Shown piece after piece: positions 47,310-56,248 of a stretch of DNA of 64,000 bases. The DNA lies in the NCBI GenBank assembly GCA_027605045.1, contig JAQFWX010000008.1, forward strand, positions 1,798,001 to 1,862,000. The letters run 5' to 3'. This DNA comes from Phallus indusiatus. Lineage: Eukaryota; Basidiomycota; Agaricomycetes; Phallales; Phallaceae. Position numbers and translations under genes: made by a program. The notes under the pieces were generated by a model that saw only the letters and a list, made by a program, of their open reading frames with translations, ran no database searches and was not told the origin of the DNA. Every line of letters starts with the position of its first letter. The stretch's first letter is position 1.

Positions 47310-47749
47310 ATGACATCTCCCACTACTACAGAATTTCAGCATCGTCCTACACGATCATATCGTCTCGGCGGATACGTTCTCACCTTTGAGGCTGCAGCTC
47401 CGTGGGCTTCGCGTATCCGGCGTTTTAAACTCGAGCCAGTTCAGGACTACCCTACCGTCATGGTGACTATTGCCTCAGAGATGGAAACGAAACATCGCAT
47501 CCTCTTCAGGTTGGTCGGCGATTATGAAAACTTCAGATTCATGTTCGTCACACAATTCGCAAGATTCAATGGCTACAAAGACATGCCATCATCGGAGATA
47601 CCGCAGTTTGAGCCTTGTAACTTGGACGAGATTGTTTCGAGCGTTCTTCGCGAAGAAGGTACGTTGCTTTTCTATCGGTTTTACTGTATTTGATACGTTC
47701 GATGATCATAGGCATCACTGAATACGAGTACCAAACGGTTCTTGATTGA
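47310..47749 (+). CDS. Family B copy 3 (two exons, 128 aa, unknown function)
   Basis: Exon 1 is 47310-47658, the intron 47659-47711 (GTACGT...ATAG) and exon 2 47712-47749 (38 nt), giving 128 residues. This is a good reference copy for the family: RSYRLGGYVLTFEAAAPWAS, TVMVTIASEMETKHRILFRL, RFMFVTQFARFNGYKDMPSS, EIPQFEPCNLDEIVSSVLRE, and the split codon for glycine followed by ITEYEYQTVLD. There is no signal peptide, membrane helix or cysteine pattern; the alternating strands suggest a compact mixed alpha/beta fold (inference). It is the first of five plus-strand copies. Confidence 0.75.
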
Positions 47750-48324
47750 AGTGTCACTGACTCTCTGGAGACCACCTTTTTTAATGAAACTAAAGTCTGT
47801 AAAGTGTTTGAACATAGTCCGGCATTCACGAACAGTTGGTGAATCACGCGTGGTGACCTGGGTGTAGACCGTGGGTATTCCAATTGCGCCTGGAGACTCT
47901 TTTGACACTACCCTTAGTTGTTTTCCCAGGTATCAGTCTGATAATAAAACTGCTTCAAGGACATGTTTATACGCCTGTATTTTCATAACTCCGGCCATCC
48001 GGTACTGATTGTAAAGTGTTTTACGATCAGTCGTGCTTTAAACCGACATAGTGTAATTGCCCAAGGCTGGCATTTATCCCTTGCACTCTGTCAATAAGCA
48101 ATGTAAGACCCAAAGAAATATCAACTTCGCGAAACTAAATTTGTGAGTGTATTCCGGACGTGGTTAAAACATTGATATTCATAGTACTCGACCTCAACAT
48201 CAAGTATTGTCAAGCGTATCATTAGATCATCGAAATTTTTCGCGACAATGATTATTTAAAAAGGTGAGCCTGAGTACTCGTCGCACCCATTATGTTCCGA
48301 GTCAATCTGAGTCATGTTACAGCT
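47750..48324. other. Intergenic, no gene seen
   Basis: About 570 nt downstream of family B copy 3. It carries no supported gene. Confidence 0.4.
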
Positions 48325-49426
48325 TTAAGCGTGTGCACACAAGAGTTGTGCGAAAAAGAAAACGTACGCCTCAAAATTCCAATAGCGAGAGGAAAGCTCG
48401 CATAATTCGTGAATGTAATCGTCGTTCCTACCCGTCATGATTGTTGGGCCACCCACTCGTTTAACTGCGATGAGAATGTCGTTGCTACTGATATGTTCTT
48501 CCGTGGCTTCGTATTTATATACTCTGTCGGCCTGAATCAAATATCCAAGCAATGGGAAATTCACGTTAGGTAACTCCGCGGCCCTAGTCATATACCTAAC
48601 GACCTGAAGGTGATCCTTTGATTCTGCAGTCATGAGGCTGATTTCCCTCTTGACTTCAACTAAAGTCATTATTTGATGATGTCGTTCTTGCCTCGGCTGT
48701 GGCGTGACTTTAACAATTACGAAGTCGGGGAACTGCTTCTGACGTTCAACACCAGCTGATATGATTCGTTGAGCATTGTCGTAGATAAAAGGTAATCTCT
48801 ACCTACCAATATCCCTCGACTCATGCACTCCTCCAGTAGAACCGAACGACAATTTGTCAGGGTTCCTGCCAATTTCCTCTTCGCTCAGTGGCTTACGTAC
48901 CAGGGCTTGAGGTATCACCATATAACGTCGCTCCAAGGGGAATATCGACCCAAGCAAAGCATTCACGGGGCCATATAAATAGTTTTCGTAATGAGGATGT
49001 GATCTTGCTGTAGACAGTAAGTGGTGAATAATCCAAGCATCAATTCGCTTCACAAGATCGCGAGATGTAGGCTCGTTCTGCTTTTGCAGAGGGAGGACTT
49101 CTGGAAGAGCTTGCATGATTGTTTAATGCAAGCAAACAGCTTGACGAGTACGTTTGTTTTATACAGATTGATTCTGAATTAAGCATGTCATCCTCATCTA
49201 TCGTGTCGTATTTGCCAGTTGAACAACTACTTTCGTTTAACTTTGACTCGTCCAAGAATCTGACATCAACTTTGACCAACTCCATTGTATTCTGGGTGTC
49301 TAGAGACAACTCTGCTAGGGCAGCCAGACGCCAAATTTGGTCAAATGTATCAGCTGGCTTTGGATCTTATGGCCAATCTTTAACAGCATCCCAGTCCTCT
49401 GGATTGACCATGTACATCTGAGTCAT
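48325..49426 (-). pseudogene. PD-(D/E)XK nuclease-fold-like gene with in-frame stop
   Basis: A minus-strand gene beginning with ATG at 49426 (MTQMYMVNPEDWDAVKDWP), where a TAA at 49369-49367 interrupts a frame that otherwise continues DPKPADTFDQIWRLAALAEL. Later exons give RIDAWIIHHLLSTARSHPHY, ENYLYGPVNALLGSIFPLER, then across an intron QFPDFVIVKV, a short linker and IMTLVEVKREISLM, then QVVRYMTRAAELPNVNFPLL. The aspartate after FP and the EVK triad form a D-x(n)-E-x-K pattern flanked by beta-like segments, as in PD-(D/E)XK nuclease-fold proteins. The gene ends around ELSSRYWNFE. Apart from the single stop the frame is clean, so it may be a fresh pseudogene, a sequencing error, or start at a later ATG (about 49283). 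Confidence 0.5.
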
Positions 49427-50194
49427 GATGCTATGAACATGGTTGTGCGCAACGGATCGAAGACTCATTAACTAATTCATGAACACAGTTCATTATTCCT
49501 CATTTCACAATTAAGCTAATGTCTATTATCATGGAATTAGCAGAACTGAATCGGACAAGTAGTTAAATTAACCAGTTATACATTACGTTATAGCCAATTT
49601 AGAAAATACAAAACTCAATCGCTAAGCAATACCTTCGAAATCTGGCACCGAGTAGACCTCTGTTACCGCAGGGAAGGGGAGGGGTTTAGTGGGTGGGACT
49701 CTGATACTACCTACATCAGTAAGGGTGCATAATGCATTTCTCCTCCCGGTTAGGTGTGATAAATGTGCTGGACACCATATACCATAGTCACTATACCTCC
49801 GTGAATTGAAAAAGGAGCACTATGGCCTAGGTGAACAATTGGCCGGCCCATATATTTCGGGCTCAAAGGCTAGTATCCCCTCTGTATGAAGTTATTGTCC
49901 ATTGATACTTATGATAATGGCTGTTAGGGCCTCTTGGTCATGTTCATTTCAGGTTTGTACAACTTTGTTCAGCGGGAACGGAGATCTAATCGCTTCGGTA
50001 TTAAACTGTATTGTTCATTGTTGGCGCCCACCACATCTATAAAACGTGGAACGGTAAAACCGTGTTTTTCTCAAGCAGCTATCATCCACAGATTGCACAC
50101 TTCCCAGTACCGTATACAGTAAAGGCTTTATTCCTCTCTACTTCTATGTCTATATATTAAGGTTCCGATTTTTCCTTTTAGACTCCAGAGTCCA
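49427..50194. other. Intergenic, promoter of family B copy 4
   Basis: About 770 nt with no gene seen. A TATAAAAC box at about 50037-50044 lies roughly 150 nt upstream of the family B copy 4 start. Confidence 0.4.
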
Positions 50195-50634
50195 ATGGCA
50201 TCTGCACCTACCGAATCCCAACTTGAATTTCGTCCTACGCGATCCTATCGTCTCGGTGGTTATGCTCTCAGCTTTGAGGCTGCGCGCCCGTGGGCTTCGC
50301 GTTTAAGAAACTTCAATTTTAGTCCTGCACACTGGCCTACTGTCATGATGACGATAGCCTCTGAAATGGAAACAAAGCATCGCATCCTTTTCAGATTGGT
50401 TGGCGAGAATGACAGTCTTCGATTCATGTTTGTCACACAATTCGAAAAATTCAACGGCTATAAAGATATGCCATCATCGGAGATACCGCAGTTTGAGCCT
50501 TGTAGCTTAGACAAGACCGTTCTCAATGTTCTCCGCGAAGAAGGTATGTCGCTTTTCAGTCTAGTTCTTCCAATTTTATTTGTTTAAATATTATAGGCAT
50601 CACTGAATACGAGTACCAAACAGTCCTCGATTGA
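50195..50634 (+). CDS. Family B copy 4 (two exons, 128 aa, unknown function)
   Basis: Exon 1 is 50195-50543, the intron 50544-50596 and exon 2 50597-50634 (38 nt), the same sizes as copy 3. The protein starts MASAPTESQLEFRPTRSYRL and contains GGYALSFEAARPWASRLRNF, TVMMTIASEMETKHRILFRL, RFMFVTQFEKFNGYKDMPSS and the terminal ITEYEYQTVLD. It is the closest relative of copy 3, with almost identical spacing, so the pair probably arose by recent duplication. A PD-(D/E)XK-like gene now lies between them. The function is unknown. Confidence 0.75.
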
Positions 50635-51012
50635 ATTTTTCACGCTGCTGCACTGTTATCCTCTTCCGAATCCATATCTTAAGATGCACTGTGCTTTCAG
50701 CTAGCTTTGTCAGTTACAGTACTTTTAAAATTATAATTTGAAAATTGGTGTGATTCTAGAATTTGGATGGGATACTTACCTATTCTACATTTATGTAAAT
50801 TCAACCGCTGGGAATGGGAAAGCTGAGCATACGGTCATCCACGACACGAAACTCGGGCTTTACAAGTATGCCCGGCTAGCATCACTTCGTCTAGCAAGAC
50901 CTGGTTTGGCTGTTGCTTCCGGCACCAACACGGTATCACCTCAATTTTTACCACGTAAATGTTTGAGTCCTTTTCAAACGGCGACCCTCCTGACTATTCG
51001 ATAGATTGAGCT

Positions 51013-51332
51013 ATGACATCCACTCCTATCAATTTCGAATACCGCATTCCACGCTATTATCGCCTTCTTTTCAGATTCGTTGGCGAAAATGAGAACCTTA
51101 AATTCATGTTTGTCACGCAAAAGGCAAGATTCAATGGATATCGAGGAATGCCGTCGGCCGATATATTGCAATTTGAGCCATGCGAGAAGGACGAAATAGT
51201 GCTCAATATTCTCGTCGAAGAAGGTGCGTTTTCCGTTGCCAGCACGGTTTATGTATTCAAGCACTTTTGAGTACTTCTTATTGTGTAAGTATCACGGAGT
51301 ACCAATTCCAAACGGTTCTAGATTAAATCTGT
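51013..51332 (+). pseudogene. Family B copy 5, internally deleted and splice-defective
   Basis: Exon 1 (51013-51223) starts MTSTPINFEYRIPRYYR and continues directly LLFRFVGENENLKFMFVTQK. The segment normally between YRLGGY and ILFRF, about 48-50 residues, is missing without a frame change. The rest of exon 1 is intact (FNGYRGMPSADILQFEPCEK). At the 3' end the coding sequence for ITEYQFQTVLD is still present (to about 51327), but the base before it is AA rather than the AG acceptor used by all other copies. The only nearby AG shifts the frame. The donor GTGCGT remains. It is therefore a decaying copy, though a short product from exon 1 remains possible. Confidence 0.6.
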
Positions 51333-51683
51333 TGTTATTTTCTGCCCCTGAAGTACATACAAGTTCTCAAGCTCCGACTAGGTGATTGTGGAAGAAGTCA
51401 GTGATGGCTAAAAAAACAGAAGGCTAATAGAGAAAGAATGACTCAATGTACTATGTATACTTGGCTCTGCACATAAGACCACGCCGATCAACATAAATCT
51501 CACCAGGATTTTAGATCACCTGCGATTCCTGAGTTATCATATTGTGATCCAAGAACAACGAGTTAATGGGCCAACCAGTAATCCAGTGTTGGGTTTGAGC
51601 AGCCAGCGCTTAGCCTCGATCATATTTTCAATCTCCGGTGAATACGGTCTTTGTTCCTATTTTTCCTTTATATCGCGTTCTCC

Positions 51684-52128
51684 ATGTCGGTACGCGAGTA
51701 TCGCGCTCCACGCTCTTATCGTCTGGGTGGCTACGCTATCAGCTTTGAGGCTGCGGCCCCGTGGGCTGAACGCTTGCGGGGTAAGAAAATGGATCCGTAC
51801 AAATACGCTCCTACGATCATGATGGTCATAGCTGCTGAGATGAAAAAAAAGCACCGTATTCTTTTCAGATTTGTCGGCGAAAACGAAAACCTCAGATTCA
51901 TGTTTGTTACACAAGGGGCAAGATTCAAAGGGTATCGAGACATGCCACCGTCTGAAATACTGCAATTTACGCCATGCGAACAGGATAAGGCTGTCCTGAA
52001 GATTCTTGAGGAAGAAGGTGCTTTGCTCTTTGACAGATCGCCCCATGTATTAATGCCTCTGCTTAGGTATCACGCAGTATAATTCCAAACGGTTCTCGAT
52101 TGAACCACCTATCTTGTCATGCCATTGA
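51684..52128 (+). CDS. Family B copy 6 (131 aa, frameshifted tail)
   Basis: Exon 1 is 51684-52017, the intron 52018-52066 (GTGCTT...CTTAG) and exon 2 starts at 52067. The start ATG gives MSVREYRAPRSYRLGGYAIS. The core is intact: FEAAAPWAERLRGKKMDPYK, TIMMVIAAEMKKKHRILFRF, RFMFVTQGARFKGYRDMPPS and EILQFTPCEQDKAVLKILEE. In exon 2 one base is missing after ITQY relative to the sister copies, so the usual EYQTVLD end is replaced by NSKRFSIEPPILSCH and the stop moves to 52126-52128. The donor GTGCTT is also weaker than in copies 3, 4 and 7. The gene may still be functional if the tail is not essential. Confidence 0.6.
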
Positions 52129-52332
52129 ATTAGCTGTCACGTTAGCTACGATTTGGTCCAATACAATAGTTCGAAACTATCGATTAGTATCAAAAAAGCA
52201 CGAGCATTAGGCAGCCTCTCCGGCTAAGTACCGAAAACCCGTCGGTTATTCGGGTTGTGATTTCCGGCGCCAACGCAACTCTTTAAGTAACTTGAACCAT
52301 TGAACCGACATTTTTTTATTAGGTACATTGCC

Positions 52333-52840
52333 ATGTCCTCTTCTGACAGCGAAATAACGGCACTTAATCTTCCAAACTATCAGATGTCATTCACTGCTCC
52401 GACTAAATCTAAATATCGTTCTCCGAGGTCCTATCGTCTTGGTGGTTACACTCTCAGCTTTGAGGCCGCAACCCCGTGGGCATCCCGCATCAAGGATTAT
52501 AACTTTATCCCAGACGAAGGCTATCCTACTGTTGTGATGACTTTGTCCTCCGAGATGAATAAAAAGCATGGTATACTTTTTAGGATGGTCGGCGAAGTTG
52601 AGAATTTTCGATTCATATTCGTCACACAAGTAGAAAGGTTCAAGGGATATCGAGATATGCCATCCTCAGAAATACCGCAATTTACGCCGTGCGAGAAAGA
52701 TGAGGTTATTCTGAAAATTCTTGAAGAGGAAGGTACATTGTACATTGCTAACCGTCTGCTCCTTTGTTTCATTTTCAGTGATTTGATTTTGACAAATTCC
52801 AGGTATCACGCAATACGAATACCAAACCATTCTCGATTGA
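52333..52840 (+). CDS. Family B copy 7 (two exons, 145 aa, unknown function)
   Basis: Exon 1 is 52333-52732, the intron 52733-52802 and exon 2 52803-52840 (38 nt), giving 145 residues. The ATG at 52333 (MSSSDSEITALNLPNYQ) gives an N terminus 17 residues longer than in the other copies; an in-frame ATG at 52384 (MSFTAPTKSKYRSPRSYRL) would restore the usual length, so the start is uncertain. The core is FEAATPWASRIKDYNFIPDE, TVVMTLSSEMNKKHGILFRM, RFIFVTQVERFKGYRDMPSS and the terminal ITQYEYQTILD. It is the last copy in the array. The upstream block near 52220-52275 resembles that of copy 3. Confidence 0.72.
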
Positions 52841-53701
52841 TTATTATCTCATTTGTCTATTTCACAGCACCGTGATTTCTTTTCCTGTGATTTTTAAACC
52901 CTAATCTAATACCTACTCTCTAATTTTGATCGGGCGGTGTTTGGTCGTCACTGCGTCTTGAGTTCAAATAAGTCTTTATGTGCCAGGTCTTAACCATCAA
53001 TTCGTTAAGCTCGAATGGGAATGTTTATACCGAACTTGAGTGGACATTTTTTCCGCACAACGTTCAAAGTGTTTTCCCGAAGTTGACATTGAGAGGTACA
53101 TCAGGGATAATAGGGACAATTTTCAAGACTTAAAGACACGAGGAAGGAAAGATGACCTAAAATACCTCGGGGTCCGATCAAAAAGTTTGACACACCGTAT
53201 TTGAAAGCTAGCCGAATATCTTTAGCGCGGTGTATATGTTTACCCGCCCAGAGATGAGCGATGTCTGTACACGAGGACGTTTTATGAGGGTTTATGTAAC
53301 GCCAAGGACACTGTTGGCATGCTTCCCTGGGCAAAACGATGGTGTCGTCTTATCTTATAAGCGAGATATATAAAATTTGAAAACCACTACACATGTATGT
53401 AACTTTCTCAAGGTATTGTGTATGGCTGTCATTGGGTTAAGTTTTGTGTACTCGCACACTTGTCGGGAATGAGATCTACCGCCTTACAAATAGAGGTGAA
53501 AACGGACTTGATCGAGTTCGCGCAAGAACAGTACGTAAAGAGAAAAATAGAGTGTTGGGGGGAAGACAGTCCTGGAATATATACAATATATAGATACATA
53601 CAATGTCAAACAAACATGAGCGGGGGGGGCGGGGCTTAACGCATAAGATAGAACGTAAAGCAAAGAGACCAGTAAAAAAAAAAAAGAACTCAAGCTCAAC
53701 A
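52841..53701. other. Intergenic, no gene seen
   Basis: About 860 nt. Several frames are open in both directions, but none shows features of a protein. A G-rich run lies near 53620-53635. Confidence 0.4.
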
Positions 53702-54955
53702 TTAGTCGTCTGAAACACCCATCCTCGTCAAATAGGTTTGAAGGAGCCTGTTCGCTCTGTCCTTAAGCTCACATACATCTTCGTTCCAATCGTGAGCTAT
53801 GACTGCTCTGAGAATATCATTTATTCCCGTTCTCTACACAGAATTAAGTTAGCATAAGAGTCAACTAAAACGTTAATTTTATAGATTGCACCTGCAAGGT
53901 AGACGCGTCTGGAACAACGGACATCGTAAAAGCGCTGCGAATGTACCCATTCAGCCATAAGAAGTCCCACGAGTTCTTCTCCAGCCTCTCAAGGCTTTGT
54001 ATATTCTCACTCGTATAGTACTGAATTGGGAAGAAACGGTCTGAATGTTACCATTTTAATCGGATATTAGCTTGTGGCTTACCTCGACGGTTGAGAAATT
54101 CAACCACTCCGAATGCTTGAGAACCGTCTGAATGGACTCAATGGCCACTTCGATACATTCAACTGTAATTTCCAAAAAAGCAGCCAACAAAGGGGGAAAG
54201 GTACAGCGCCAAGCCATATATATCAACATCAGCACAGGTCTCAGCCAACGCTGGGCCAACAGGAGAACTCACGTGAATAACAATTTGTAGTATGAGATAC
54301 CAAATGGGGGCCGAGATATTTGAGTAGTCTGCGTGGAAATATCTCATCGCAAATTCCCAATGCTTGGCCCATGTAAGGACACCATAATCGGAGAGTGCAT
54401 TTCGTTTTCTCATCCTCCAAATGGACAGCTTTCGTGATGAAATAGTACCGACCAAGGGAAATCAAGTCGTACACTCTTAAGAGGCTCGGAGGAGGTAATG
54501 GTTTGTAAATGCGAGGAATGTCATTCGGAGAAAACGATTCGGCGTCGGGATCCCATGGTCCGGACGTTGTGATCGAGGCACGCAGCCACAGTGCTTTGGA
54601 TTTTCGGAACCGTTCCTTTCTCGAGTGATAACTATCACAGAAAAGACACGCACACAATAGTCAGAAAGAACGGTTATAATAACAATGGAGACCCTTACTC
54701 TATAGGCTCGTTGTCTTCCTCTCCGAATATTTTTCGAAAAATGGGCTGACTGAGGTGATGAAAGACACGCGAAACGGCAGGGAGGACGATGAACGCGTTC
54801 CATTCCGCCATGGCACCATCTTCGACTCCAGTTCCAACAATCGCCTGATGCAGATACGGGACATAGAGAGAAGACAAAATATCATATAGCAATTCCTGAG
54901 GGAGAGTCGAGTTTTCTGGAATGGATGTAGATGGACCCAATGGTTTCATGAACAT
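53702..54955 (-). CDS. F-box-like protein, 318 aa
   Basis: Five exons (54955-54699, 54631-54273, 54162-54083, 54020-53892, 53833-53702) splice with matching phases to 318 residues. Near the N terminus, STLPQELLYDILSSLYVPYL followed by FIVLPAVSRVFHHLSQPIFR looks like a divergent F-box (LPxELLxxIL, then VSRxFHxLSxPxxxR). The rest, including LRVYDLISLGRYYFITKAVH, LECIEVAIESIQTVLKHSEW and YTSENIQSLERLEKNSWDFL, is helical and leucine-rich without a known domain; the C terminus is LLQTYLTRMGVSDD. A start at 54955 (MFMKPLGPSTS) is the first ATG. It probably acts in SCF ubiquitin ligase recognition, but the F-box call is moderate. Confidence 0.65.
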
Positions 54956-56248
54956 CAAGTCAATTGAAGAAGAGATTCAGAGAAGAAATGAAGAGAAGAC
55001 AATAGGATAAAGGTGGATGATCGAGGGTCTCAACTTTGAGTGGAGCAAAGCAACGCAAGAGTGAGTCGGATCCAGGTATATATAAGGAAAATTATACACC
55101 CCGTCATCTCAGTCCCGTAATTGTTCCGAATCTACGTGACTAAATTGCCTGGCCATACACATAATGCAAAAAAACTGAATAACAGCGCGGCTTTCGACTG
55201 CCGTCGCCTATGTTATCATATAAGGCAAGTCTGAGATCTCATCTGTGGCGGTTCACCCTCAGCAGCCTACAAAATCTGTGTAATCTAGCCTTCACTCGTT
55301 CACTCGTCCATATCTTCAAGCCACGACCCCTCCATATCGCAGTAGCACAGGAGGGTTTCCTTTTTTCCTACAGATGGAGTGGCCGATCTCGTTCCTGAGC
55401 AACTGAGACAGAAAGACCTGGAGCCAGATGCCGCGTTTTTTCTCTCCGATCATCCTTCTCCTATGTTTATAAATATTTATAGACAACTCAAAACCCTATT
55501 TTTATGTTCGTCATGAAAGATTCTCAATTCAACCTAAACATATACCTACCCGTCCCGGATCTTTCATCGTGTTTGGAGTCCGCTTGTTGGCTTAAAAGCA
55601 TAAGGATACATCAAATCGCATAATGAAAGTAAGCTAGAAAAATGATGATAACCGAGGATGTAAATTAGCACGTAAATTCGGGCAAAACGGGGACCCTGCA
55701 CAGTGAGGTCGGATAGCAACCGAAAGATCCAGACTCAAACCTCAGAGTAGAAAGACCTTCATTTTTTTCCTTCTCTTCCGATACATAGTGATCGAAAAGC
55801 AATTTCCTTCCGTGTATAACAATGACTTGTCAATTATGTGAATTATGAATCTGCATCTGAGGTAACGCATCTTTCCGGCAAATTCTGCAACCGTGGGAAG
55901 ACATGTATATGTATGATACGCTATACATTATTTTGCAAATTGTAAATTTTCCGTGTGTTCAAATTGAGGGAAGAAAACCTTAATATTTTTATTTTTTTAT
56001 CAAATTACAGATATCATACTTGGTCATATCACCTCGTACGTAATCGTTTGGTGTCCGTACTCCCTTGACGAAAAGTCTAACTAAATAAACCACTGGTTAA
56101 CACGGGTCTGATACACACATAACGCTTGTCTTAGATGCGATGAGATGTTCTCAAAATAAATTTCCTACATGTTCTCCCCGAAACGTAGAAATGTAGCCTA
56201 CATTGCATATGTGTCTGTGCAAAATCTTCTTGCACGCGATTTCCCCGA
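54956..56248. other. Intergenic, no gene seen
   Basis: About 1.3 kb. The left part is the promoter of the F-box-like gene (TATATATAAGG near 55078). The rest is AT-rich, ends at the 3' side of the permease gene, and has no supported feature. Confidence 0.45.

Noticed and set aside
54159..54455. Alternative frame for the middle of the F-box-like gene
   Set aside because: It would need a frame break on each side. The other frame joins all five exons in phase without any break.
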